A stretch of 64,000 bases of DNA from Devosia equisanguinis. Lineage in GTDB: Bacteria > Pseudomonadota > Alphaproteobacteria > Rhizobiales > Devosiaceae. Shown here one piece after another: positions 48,105 through 55,131 of this stretch (its first letter is position 1; each line of letters starts with the position of its first letter). The notes below the pieces were generated by a model, which searched no databases, was not told where the DNA came from, and saw only the letters and a list, made by a program, of their open reading frames with translations. The translations under genes and the position numbers were made by a program. The stretch is taken from positions 1 to 64,000 of the forward strand of contig NZ_UZWD01000026.1 in NCBI RefSeq assembly GCF_900631955.1, in the 5' to 3' direction.

Positions 48105-48984
48105 CACCGCCAACTCCGCTCCTATTTCCCGCAATTGGGGGCCAGCCATCCGGGCTGCACTGTCCAATCCGCGCGTCATCATTGGCGGCGGCTTCATTCT
48201 CTTCCTGATCGTCCTGGCTCTGGGCGCTGACTGGATTGCGCCGCACGATCCGTTGGCACAGGATCTGATGCTCGGCTCGCTACCGCCGGTTGGCATGAAC
48301 GGGACCGAGTCTGGTTACTGGCTGGGTACCGACGATCTCGGCCGCGACGTCCTCTCCCGTTTCATCCACGGCACGCGCATTGCGCTGACCGTGGCCTTCA
48401 CCGCTGCCACTATTGCCGCAGTGCTGGGGACAATAGTCGGCCTCCTGGCCGGCTATTTCGGTGGCTGGGTGGATGTGGTCGTGTCGCGGCTCATCGAAAT
48501 CTGGATGGCCTTTCCGGCGGTGCTCCTCTCCATCCTTATCGTCGCCATTCTCGGCTCTGGCGTGCATTCGGTGATCTTTGCCATCGCCATTATCGATTGG
48601 ACGCGCTTTGCCCGTGTGGTCCGCGCCGAAACCCAGGCGCAGCGCAACAACGATTATGTCACTGCCGCCGAGGTGCTGGGCTTCTCCCGCCTTGCCATCC
48701 TCGCCGGCGAAATTCTGCCCAACGTGCTCTGGACCATTTTGGGGCTATTCACGCTCGAGCTGGGCCTGGCCGTCGTCATCGAGGCCATCCTGTCCTTCGT
48801 TGGTCTCTCGGTCTCTTCCGACACCCCGACCTGGGGCGGCATGATCGCGCAGGGCCGTACCATCATCTACCAGGCCTGGTGGGTCTTCGCCCTGCCGCTG
48901 GCCGGTCTCTTGGCCACGGTGCTCGCCTTCAACCAACTCGGCGCCGGCCTGCGCGCCAGCTTTGATCCGGTGATGCAGCGATGA
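48097..48984 (+). CDS. Dipeptide-type ABC permease (DppC-like)
   Basis: A 295-residue permease with the DppC signature GTDDLGRDVLSRFIHGTRIALTV near residue 75 and the EAA region ETQAQRNNDYVTAAEVLGFSRL. The ATG at 48097 lies within the end of the DppB-like gene, while the first ATPase gene overlaps its own end by four bases. It forms the channel heterodimer with the 47100 product. Confidence 0.9.
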   Translation: MADTANSAPISRNWGPAIRAALSNPRVIIGGGFILFLIVLALGADWIAPHDPLAQDLMLGSLPPVGMNGTESGYWLGTDDLGRDVLSRFIHGTRIALTVAFTAATIAAVLGTIVGLLAGYFGGWVDVVVSRLIEIWMAFPAVLLSILIVAILGSGVHSVIFAIAIIDWTRFARVVRAETQAQRNNDYVTAAEVLGFSRLAILAGEILPNVLWTILGLFTLELGLAVVIEAILSFVGLSVSSDTPTWGGMIAQGRTIIYQAWWVFALPLAGLLATVLAFNQLGAGLRASFDPVMQR

Positions 48985-49856
48985 ACAAGCCTCTGCTCTC
49001 CATTCGCAATCTCAATGCCGTCTCGCGCCGCGATGGCAAGCCTATCCTGCGGGACGTGTCGCTCGACGTGGCGGCGGGCAGCATTCATGGCCTGGTCGGC
49101 GAAAGTGGTGCCGGCAAGTCGACGATCTCCAAGGTTATTCTCGGCATCCTGTCGCGCGGCGTGATCATCACCTCCGGCACGGTGACGCTGGCCGGGCGCG
49201 ACCTGCTCGGCGGCAACGAAGCCGAGCGGCGCAAGCTTATTGGCTCGGAAGTGGGTCTCATCCCGCAGGACCCTTTGACCGCCCTTAATCCCGGTCGTCG
49301 CGTCGGGGACCAGTTGATCGACAGCCTGCGCCTTTGGCGCGGCCTCAGCAGTCGTGCCGCCTGGCAGCGTGGGCTCGAACTGCTCGATCAGGTTGCCATC
49401 CGCGAGCCGGAGCGGGTGATGAAGCAGTTTCCGCATCACCTGTCCGGTGGCATGCGCCAGCGGGTTCTGATTGCTGCAGCGTTCTCCATCGAGCCGCGGC
49501 TGCTGATCGCCGACGAGCCGACGACCGCTCTCGACGTCACGGTGCAGAAGCAGGTGCTGCTGCTGCTCAAGCAGATGCAGGCCGAACACGGCACCGCCGT
49601 GGTTTTCGTCACCCATGATCTGGGCGTCGTGGCGCAGATCTGCGACGAGGTCACGCTACTCTTCCAAGGCAAGGTGATGGAGCGGGGCGGCATTGATGCC
49701 GTGTTCCATCATCCGCAGCATGCCTATACGCGCGCGCTTTTGGCGGCGAGCCCTCGTTATGACGATCCGGCGGCGGGGCTCCATCCGATCGACGACGCTA
49801 TTATCGCCGCATGCCGCGCCGAAATTGCACAGTTCGACGGAGCACGCCATGCCTGA
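48981..49856 (+). CDS. Dipeptide-type ABC ATP-binding protein (DppD-like)
   Basis: A 291-residue ATPase with Walker A GESGAGKS (near residue 40), signature LSGGMRQRVLIAAA, Walker B LLIADEPTTALDVTVQ and H-loop FVTHDLGVVAQ. The C-terminal oligopeptide domain common in this family is short. It pairs with the DppF-like ATPase encoded next, overlapping by eight bases. Confidence 0.92.
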   Translation: MNKPLLSIRNLNAVSRRDGKPILRDVSLDVAAGSIHGLVGESGAGKSTISKVILGILSRGVIITSGTVTLAGRDLLGGNEAERRKLIGSEVGLIPQDPLTALNPGRRVGDQLIDSLRLWRGLSSRAAWQRGLELLDQVAIREPERVMKQFPHHLSGGMRQRVLIAAAFSIEPRLLIADEPTTALDVTVQKQVLLLLKQMQAEHGTAVVFVTHDLGVVAQICDEVTLLFQGKVMERGGIDAVFHHPQHAYTRALLAASPRYDDPAAGLHPIDDAIIAACRAEIAQFDGARHA

Positions 49857-50658
49857 ACATGCCTTGTTGGAAACACGCGGCCTCGTGGTGGATTATGCAG
49901 CGCGGCGCTCCTTTCTCGGTCCCGCCAACACGTCCACCCGCGTGTTGCGGGGCGTCGATCTCTATATCGAGGCTGGGGAGATCGTCGGGATCGTGGGCGA
50001 GTCTGGCTCCGGCAAGTCCACTCTCGGTCGCGCCATGCTCGGCCTGGTCCCAGCCACTGAGGGCAGTGTTCTGTTCGACGGCTTCGCCCTTGCCGATTTT
50101 CCCGGCGGTGATATCGCGCGCAAGCGTCACATGCAGATGATTTTTCAGGACCCGATGAGCTCGCTTAATCCGCGACACACTATCGGTGCCATCCTGACCC
50201 GGCCGCTGCTGCTGCACGGCGTGGCGTCCGACCAGCGCCAGGCAGTCGGCATTGCCGCCGCCATGCTCGAACGCGTCGGCCTGCCTGTTGCCGTGCTGTC
50301 GCGCTACCCGCATGAGCTCTCCGGCGGCCAGCGCCAGCGCGTTGGCATCGCCCGCGCTGCCCTGTTGCGCCCACGTTTCGTCCTCGCCGACGAGGTGGTG
50401 TCCGGACAGGACGTGTCCACCCAGGCGCGCGTGCTCACCCTATTGCGCGAACTCTGCCAGGAAATGGGCATGGCGCTAGCTTTTATCAGCCACGACCTCT
50501 CGGTCATCCGCGCCTTCTGCAATCGCCTCTACGTGCTCAATGGCGGCGTGGTAGTGGAGGAGGGGGCAAGCGAAACCGTCTTCGCCAAACCAAAACACGC
50601 CTACACACAGGCGCTTATCTCCGCCATTCCCATCCCCGATCCGTCGGTGCGCTGGTAA
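49849..50658 (+). CDS. Dipeptide-type ABC ATP-binding protein (DppF-like)
   Basis: A 269-residue ATPase with Walker A GESGSGKS, signature LSGGQRQRVGIARA, and a Walker B of FVLADEVVSGQDVSTQARV, in which the common DEPxSALD form is replaced by DEVVSGQD. The catalytic glutamate is retained, while the D-loop is changed (GQD). H-loop: FISHDLSVI. It ends the importer operon; a strong terminator follows three bases after the stop. Confidence 0.9.
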   Translation: MPEHALLETRGLVVDYAARRSFLGPANTSTRVLRGVDLYIEAGEIVGIVGESGSGKSTLGRAMLGLVPATEGSVLFDGFALADFPGGDIARKRHMQMIFQDPMSSLNPRHTIGAILTRPLLLHGVASDQRQAVGIAAAMLERVGLPVAVLSRYPHELSGGQRQRVGIARAALLRPRFVLADEVVSGQDVSTQARVLTLLRELCQEMGMALAFISHDLSVIRAFCNRLYVLNGGVVVEEGASETVFAKPKHAYTQALISAIPIPDPSVRW

Positions 50659-50660
50659 AC

Positions 50661-50685
50661 AAAAGGGCCGGAAACCGGCCCTTTT
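50661..50685 (+). terminator. Intrinsic terminator after importer operon
   Basis: AAAAGGGCCGG (50661-50671) and CCGGCCCTTTT (50675-50685) form a perfect 11-bp stem with an AAA loop, followed by a T-rich stretch. It ends the plus-strand DppABCDF-type operon and may also act on the minus strand. Confidence 0.88.
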
Positions 50686-50755
50686 CATTTTTCATTTTGG
50701 TTCGGGATAACTGCAGCGCCTTTGAGCTAAAGGCCTTTGTCGCTCCGACTACGCC

Positions 50756-51535
50756 TCAGTCCTTGTAGATGCCGGTGGCGCTGGCCACGTGCCGATAGGC
50801 GGCGCCGGCGGTAAAGCCGCCATCGATGACAAAATCTTCGCCGGTTATGAAGCTTGATGCGTCGGACACGAGGAACAGCACCAGTTCGGCGATCTCCTCC
50901 GGCTTGCCGCTGCGCTTCATCGGCGTGATGCCGATCATCGGTTTGAGGTGCGGGCTGTCGGCATTGAGTCCCGTGACCACGAGGCCCGGGCAAATGGCGT
51001 TGACGCGAATGCCTTCGCCGACCATTTCCATCGCCGCGCTGCGGGTCAGCCCGCGTAGGCCCCATTTGCTGGCAGTATAGGCCGGGTCGTAATGGCCGGA
51101 AAATCCGCTATTGGACGAAATATTGACGATTGCGCCACCCTTCTCAGCCATCAACGGGCGCACGGCCTGGATGCCGAGGAAAGCGCCGGTCAGGTTGACC
51201 TTGAGCACCTTTTCCCACGCCTCGAGCGTGGTGCTGGCCACGGTCGTGCGGTTGATGATCCCGGCATTGTTGACGAGGATATCGACGCGGTGCTTCCACG
51301 CAGCGGCAAGGTCAATCACCTTGGCCCAGCTCTCCGGATCGGTCACGTCGAGGCGGATGAAGCGCGCTTCGTGGCCTGCATTGGTCAGGTCGTCAGCCAA
51401 AGCCTTGCCTTCGGCCTCAAGCACATCGGCGATGATAACAGCCGCACCTTCACGGGCGAGCAGGCGAGACTCCGCCTCGCCCTGTCCACGTGCACCACCG
51501 GTGACGATGGCAAGTTTTCCGTCCAGTCGGCCCAT
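50756..51535 (-). CDS. SDR family oxidoreductase (module A)
   Basis: A 259-residue classical SDR with TGGARGQGEAE as the cofactor motif (residues about 12-22), NNAGIINR near 90, ISSNSG and the catalytic YTASK, and GEDFVIDGGF near the C-terminus. It is a close relative of the SDR at 57577, sharing GARGQG, YTASKWG and NAVCPGLVVT-like segments. It ends the three-gene set cupin, FAH hydrolase, SDR. Substrate is probably a sugar-derived or cyclic alcohol. Which route the set serves is not determined by sequence. Confidence 0.82.
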   Translation of the reverse strand: MGRLDGKLAIVTGGARGQGEAESRLLAREGAAVIIADVLEAEGKALADDLTNAGHEARFIRLDVTDPESWAKVIDLAAAWKHRVDILVNNAGIINRTTVASTTLEAWEKVLKVNLTGAFLGIQAVRPLMAEKGGAIVNISSNSGFSGHYDPAYTASKWGLRGLTRSAAMEMVGEGIRVNAICPGLVVTGLNADSPHLKPMIGITPMKRSGKPEEIAELVLFLVSDASSFITGEDFVIDGGFTAGAAYRHVASATGIYKD

Positions 51536-51537
51536 GC

Positions 51538-52386
51538 TCAGTCCCTCGCTGTGATGGTGTGTTGCTGCTGTTCGCCCAGGCCAGTAATGCCCAGACGCAT
51601 GGTCTGTCCGGCGCGCAGGAAGACGGGCGGCTTATGACCGAGACCGACCCCCGGAGGCGTGCCGGTAGCGATGATGTCGCCGGGCTCCAGCGTCATGAAC
51701 TGGCTGATATAATGGACGAGGAAGCCAACGCCGAAAATCATGGTCTTGGTATTGCCGGTCTGGCGCCTGACGCCATCGACATCGAGCCAGAGGTCAAGAT
51801 TTTGCGGATCGGCGATCTCGTCGCGGCTGACCAGCCAGGGGCCGATTGGCCCAAATGTATCGTGGCTCTTGCCCTTGGTCCATTGGCCGCCGCGCTCCGA
51901 TTGGAACGCGCGTTCCGACACATCATTGACCAGGCAATAGCCGGCAACGTGATCAAGCGCCTTGGCTTCGCTGACATATTTTGCGCGTCTGCCGATGACG
52001 ATCCCGAGCTCGACCTCCCAGTCGGCCTTTTCCGAGCCCTTTGGAATTTCGACATCGTCATTGGGTCCGATGATGGCGCTGGTCGCCTTCATGAAGAGGA
52101 TCGGTTCGGCCGGCGGTTCCTTGCCGGTTTCCTTTGCATGGTCGGCATAGTTGAGACCAACGCAGATGAACTTGCCGACCCCGGCGATGCAGGGGCCGAT
52201 ACGGCTGCCAACCGGTGCTGCCGGCAGGGTGGAGGCGTCCAGACTGCGAAGCCTGTCAAACTCCGCCGAGGCAAGCAGCGATCCGTCGATATCGCTGACC
52301 ACCCCGCTCAGGTCCCGCAACACGCCATGGTTGTCCACCAGTGCCGGGCGCTCGGCGCCGGGCGCGCCGTATCGAGCAAGTTTCAT
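51538..52386 (-). CDS. Fumarylacetoacetate hydrolase (FAH) family protein
   Basis: The 282-residue protein has the FAH fold with an N-terminal YGAPGAERPALVD segment, GVGKFICVGLNYADHAKE, metal-binding region WEVELGIVIG with FMKATSAIIGPNDDVEIP, and GDIIATGTPPGVG. It closely recalls the 2,4-diketo-3-deoxy-L-fuconate/L-rhamnonate hydrolase branch, which splits the diketo acid to pyruvate and L-lactate. That is the step missing from the fucose module at 0.1-11.3 kb, yet this gene sits 40 kb away in an aromatic locus. Alternatively it cleaves a 1,3-diketone formed in aromatic ring breakdown. It lies two bases upstream of the SDR gene. Confidence 0.82.
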   Translation of the reverse strand: MKLARYGAPGAERPALVDNHGVLRDLSGVVSDIDGSLLASAEFDRLRSLDASTLPAAPVGSRIGPCIAGVGKFICVGLNYADHAKETGKEPPAEPILFMKATSAIIGPNDDVEIPKGSEKADWEVELGIVIGRRAKYVSEAKALDHVAGYCLVNDVSERAFQSERGGQWTKGKSHDTFGPIGPWLVSRDEIADPQNLDLWLDVDGVRRQTGNTKTMIFGVGFLVHYISQFMTLEPGDIIATGTPPGVGLGHKPPVFLRAGQTMRLGITGLGEQQQHTITARD

Positions 52387-52398
52387 CTTCGTCCCCGA

Positions 52399-52824
52399 TC
52401 AGGCGCGCGAAAAGCCGACAAGCACGGAGTCGTCGACATCGGGCAGGTTGACCACGATATTGTCGGGCGTGCGGGTGGTCAGCCAGACGAGTTCATCGGT
52501 GGTCGACATATTCACCTCGATATGCGGCCAATAGGGGGGCACAAAGATGAAGTCGCCTTCTTCCATGTCGAGATATTCGCTCCAGTTCTCGCCGAAATAG
52601 ATGCGGGCCTTGCCCTTGAGGACATAGCCGCCGGTTTCCGCCTCGCCATGGTGGTGGGGCAGGGAGCGATAGCCGGGATCATTGCTGACGCGGCCGAACC
52701 AGATCTTGGTGGCGCCGGTGTGCTGCGGGCCGACGCCCGTAACGCGGATGCAACCGCCGGACTGAGCCGTGCCGGTATGTTCCTGGCCCTTGCGGGTAAC
52801 GACGGGCTGGAGTGTGGCAGCCAT
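52399..52824 (-). CDS. Cupin domain protein (module A)
   Basis: A 141-residue single cupin. The first cupin motif contains PHHHGEAETGGYVLKGKARIYFG (His-rich metal site near residues 57-60), and the second contains FIFVPPYWPHIEVN. The start at 52824 is chosen because an extension to 52869 adds unconserved sequence. It is clearly paralogous to the cupin at 59299. Function is unknown; it may be an isomerase, a dioxygenase-like protein or a sensor. It heads the cupin, FAH, SDR operon and has operator motifs upstream. Confidence 0.8.
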   Translation of the reverse strand: MAATLQPVVTRKGQEHTGTAQSGGCIRVTGVGPQHTGATKIWFGRVSNDPGYRSLPHHHGEAETGGYVLKGKARIYFGENWSEYLDMEEGDFIFVPPYWPHIEVNMSTTDELVWLTTRTPDNIVVNLPDVDDSVLVGFSRA

Positions 52825-52854
52825 GGTATTCTCCTCGATGACGCTGGCTTTCGA

Positions 52855-52900
52855 TCTATGCCAATGCATTTAACTGGCGCTCTTTTAGTTTAGGTGTCAA
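52855..52900. promoter_or_regulatory. Operator motifs between cupin operon and marR gene
   Basis: CTATGCCAATGCATT begins near 52856; its CTAT-CCAATGCA core also appears, on the opposite strand, in the 32.57-32.60 kb promoter (CTATACCAATGCA). AATGCATT (52863-52870) is a perfect palindrome. TTTAGGT is at 52889-52895. The site lies between divergent cupin (52824) and MarR (52978) genes. Confidence 0.55.
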
Positions 52901-52977
52901 GTAATTTCTGGCTGGACGCACTTGCAAACCGCTCTCTGGGCGAGCTAACAAGATAGCGCGAGATCGAGGGGAAGTTC

Positions 52978-53496
52978 ATGAGTGAGGGGCAGGGCCGCGT
53001 CTGGATCGATGCCGAGACCAAGGTCGCCGATGCGCCGGAGGATCACCACGACCAGCTGCGTCTATGGCTGCGGTTGTTCAGCGTCACGCGCCTGGTGGAG
53101 AACGAGGTGCGCAGCCGCTTGCAGAGCGAGTTCGACGTCACTTTTCCCCGTTTTGATATCCTCTCGCAGATTTATCGCATGCCCGAGGGACTGATCCTGG
53201 GCGAGCTGTCGCAGCGCTTGATGGTTTCGCCCGGCAATATCACCTCGGTCATCAAACGGCTCGAGGAAGATGGACTGATCCTGAGGACGCAAAACCCCAA
53301 TGATCGGCGCGAAAGCATCGTGCAGATGACGCCGCTGGGCCGCGAAAAATTCAAGGAAATGGCGGCGGCCCACGAAGAGTGGATCCGCAACCTCACTGAC
53401 GGCCTCAACGCCGCCGATGTCAAATCCTTGCTCGGTCTTCTGCAGAAGACCAAGACGTCGGTGCGCCGGGCCTTGGTCGACGACACACGGCCCTGA
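52978..53496 (+). CDS. MarR family transcriptional regulator (2)
   Basis: A 172-residue MarR protein with the winged helix-turn-helix at about residues 65-130 (LILGELSQRLMVSPGNITSVIKRLEEDGLILRTQNPNDRRESIVQMTPLG). It is divergent from the cupin operon and convergent with the RidA/monooxygenase operon. Autoregulation through the motifs at 52855-52900 and control of the 2-aminobenzoyl-CoA operon through 57466-57514 are plausible. Confidence 0.9.
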   Translation: MSEGQGRVWIDAETKVADAPEDHHDQLRLWLRLFSVTRLVENEVRSRLQSEFDVTFPRFDILSQIYRMPEGLILGELSQRLMVSPGNITSVIKRLEEDGLILRTQNPNDRRESIVQMTPLGREKFKEMAAAHEEWIRNLTDGLNAADVKSLLGLLQKTKTSVRRALVDDTRP

Positions 53497-53515
53497 CCCG
53501 GCGCATTATTCGGCC

Positions 53516-53920
53516 TCAGTCTTCGTCCGGCACCACGGCCAGGGCGACGATCTCGATCTTGGCGCGATCTTCCATCAGCGCCACGACCTGCACCGCTGCC
53601 ATGGGCGGAAAATGACGGCCGATGATCTCGCGATAGGCCGCACCCACCTCTTTGAGCCGCGACTTGTAGGCATGGCGATCGGTAAAGTACCAGGTCAGCT
53701 GGATGATATGTTCCGGCTTGGCGTCGGCCTTTTCCAGCACGGCGACAATATTTTTCAACGTCTGGCGCACCTGGTCGACGAAGTCGTCCGAGTGAAATTC
53801 GCAGTTCTCGTCCCAGCCCACCTGGCCGCCGACCTGCACGATGCGACCGCGCGTCGAAATGCCGTTGGAATAGCCGATGGGCTTGGCCCAGTTGTCGGGC
53901 TGGATGAACTGGTGGGTCAT
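53516..53920 (-). CDS. RidA family protein (enamine/imine deaminase-like)
   Basis: A 134-residue member of the RidA/YjgF/UK114 family, with VQVGGQVGWDENCEF near residue 30, QTLKNIVAVLEKA in the middle and VVALMEDRAKIEIVALAV at the C-terminus. RidA proteins hydrolyse reactive enamines and imines to ketones and ammonia. It is the last gene of the operon begun by the 2-aminobenzoyl-CoA monooxygenase/reductase, whose expected product is an enamine-type 2-amino-cyclohexene carboxyl-CoA. Deamination of that product is therefore a natural inferred role. Its ATG overlaps the thioesterase stop. Confidence 0.88.
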   Translation of the reverse strand: MTHQFIQPDNWAKPIGYSNGISTRGRIVQVGGQVGWDENCEFHSDDFVDQVRQTLKNIVAVLEKADAKPEHIIQLTWYFTDRHAYKSRLKEVGAAYREIIGRHFPPMAAVQVVALMEDRAKIEIVALAVVPDED

Positions 53921-54330
53921 GGTGTCGGCTCCAGGTAACGGGAAAGACCGGCACGAACATCGTCGGGCCAGCGTGTGGATTTGTGATCGGTGAGCGAAGT
54001 GGCGACGATGCGCTGCTGGATGGTCCAGATAACGTGCTCGCCAACGCTGACAATCGTTTCGAGATCGAGCGAGGCACCGCCGACCTTGCGCACATGCACG
54101 GCGAAGTCGAGCACGTCGCCATAGGTCGCGGGACGCTTGAATTCGATATGCATGGTAACGGTGGGCAGGCCCATCTTGCGCTCGAACATCAATTCCTTCC
54201 AGGTGACCCCGAAGGAAGCGAACATGGCCTCGTTCACGTCGACCAGCATGGAGAGATAGGCGGGGTGATAGGCGATCCCGGTCAGGTCGCAGTCCCCGAA
54301 GCGCAGGGGTTTGGAAATCGTGAATGCCAT
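53917..54330 (-). CDS. Acyl-CoA thioesterase (4HBT hotdog fold)
   Basis: A 137-residue hotdog-fold protein with the 4-hydroxybenzoyl-CoA thioesterase layout: RFGDCDLTGIAYHPAYL near residues 10-26, where the acid of the second Asp region would be catalytic, and MHIEFKRPATYGD later. Such enzymes release a CoA-bound aromatic or alicyclic acid. GGAGGA precedes the ATG. It lies in the 2-aminobenzoyl-CoA operon and may either act in the pathway or rescue trapped CoA. Confidence 0.86.
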   Translation of the reverse strand: MAFTISKPLRFGDCDLTGIAYHPAYLSMLVDVNEAMFASFGVTWKELMFERKMGLPTVTMHIEFKRPATYGDVLDFAVHVRKVGGASLDLETIVSVGEHVIWTIQQRIVATSLTDHKSTRWPDDVRAGLSRYLEPTP

Positions 54331-54339
54331 TATGTCCTC

Positions 54340-55131
54340 CTATCCAGCCAAGACTTCACCGCCAGCAACGGCGATGGCCTGGCCCGTTATGGCCGAAGCC
54401 GATGGTTGCGCCAGCCACAGTACCGTGTCGGCGACCTCTTGCGGCGACACCAGTCGTCCCTGCGGATTGGCCTTGGCCAGCTCAGCCCTCGCGTCTTCCG
54501 GGGTGCGCCCGGTCTTGGCGACAATGGCCTCGATCGAGCGGGTGATGAGTGGCGTATCGGTAAATCCGGGGCAGACCGCGTTCACCGTTGCGCCCGTGCG
54601 CGCCAGTTCCAGGGCCAAGGATCGGGTCAGTCCCACCACACCATGCTTGGCGGCGGCATAAGCACTGACATAGCGATAGCCGGTCAGTCCCGCCGTCGAG
54701 GCGATATTAATAATCCGCCCGGCTCTACTGGCCTTAATATCGGCCAGAAACGCCTGGGTGACCAGGAAGACACCTGTGAGGTCAGTCAGAATGACCTTGT
54801 TCCAGAAGGCCGGTGTCATCTTGTCGAACGGCGCGCTGGGAGCCTCGCCGGCATTGTTGACGAGGATCTCCACCGGGCCGAACCCATCATGTGCAGCGAT
54901 CACGCCCAGCGCGATGGCATCGGCATCGGTGACGTCGAACCGGTCCACCAGATGCACTCGGTCCGGCGGCAGGCTATCTGCCGCCGCTTCCAGCCGCGCT
55001 TGGTCGCGACCGGTCATCGTCACATTGGCGCCGGCTTCGAGCAGGCTGTGCACGATGGCAAGGCCTATGCCGCCCGAGGCGCCGGTCACCAGCGCATGGC
55101 GACCGGACAGGGTCTGCGTGGGTCCGCTCAT
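54340..55131 (-). CDS. SDR family oxidoreductase (3-hydroxyacyl-CoA-like)
   Basis: A 263-residue SDR with TGASGGIG (about 15-22), [14 protein letters not shown], and catalytic serine/YAAAK ([22 protein letters not shown]). It resembles hydroxybutyrate or 3-hydroxyacyl-CoA dehydrogenases. The ATG at 55131 overlaps the stop of the monooxygenase/reductase gene (ATGA), so it is translationally coupled to it. It probably oxidises or reduces an alicyclic CoA thioester made by that enzyme. The frame is open upstream to 55428, but that part is antisense-type shadow within the neighbouring gene. Confidence 0.83.
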   Translation of the reverse strand: MSGPTQTLSGRHALVTGASGGIGLAIVHSLLEAGANVTMTGRDQARLEAAADSLPPDRVHLVDRFDVTDADAIALGVIAAHDGFGPVEILVNNAGEAPSAPFDKMTPAFWNKVILTDLTGVFLVTQAFLADIKASRAGRIINIASTAGLTGYRYVSAYAAAKHGVVGLTRSLALELARTGATVNAVCPGFTDTPLITRSIEAIVAKTGRTPEDARAELAKANPQGRLVSPQEVADTVLWLAQPSASAITGQAIAVAGGEVLAG

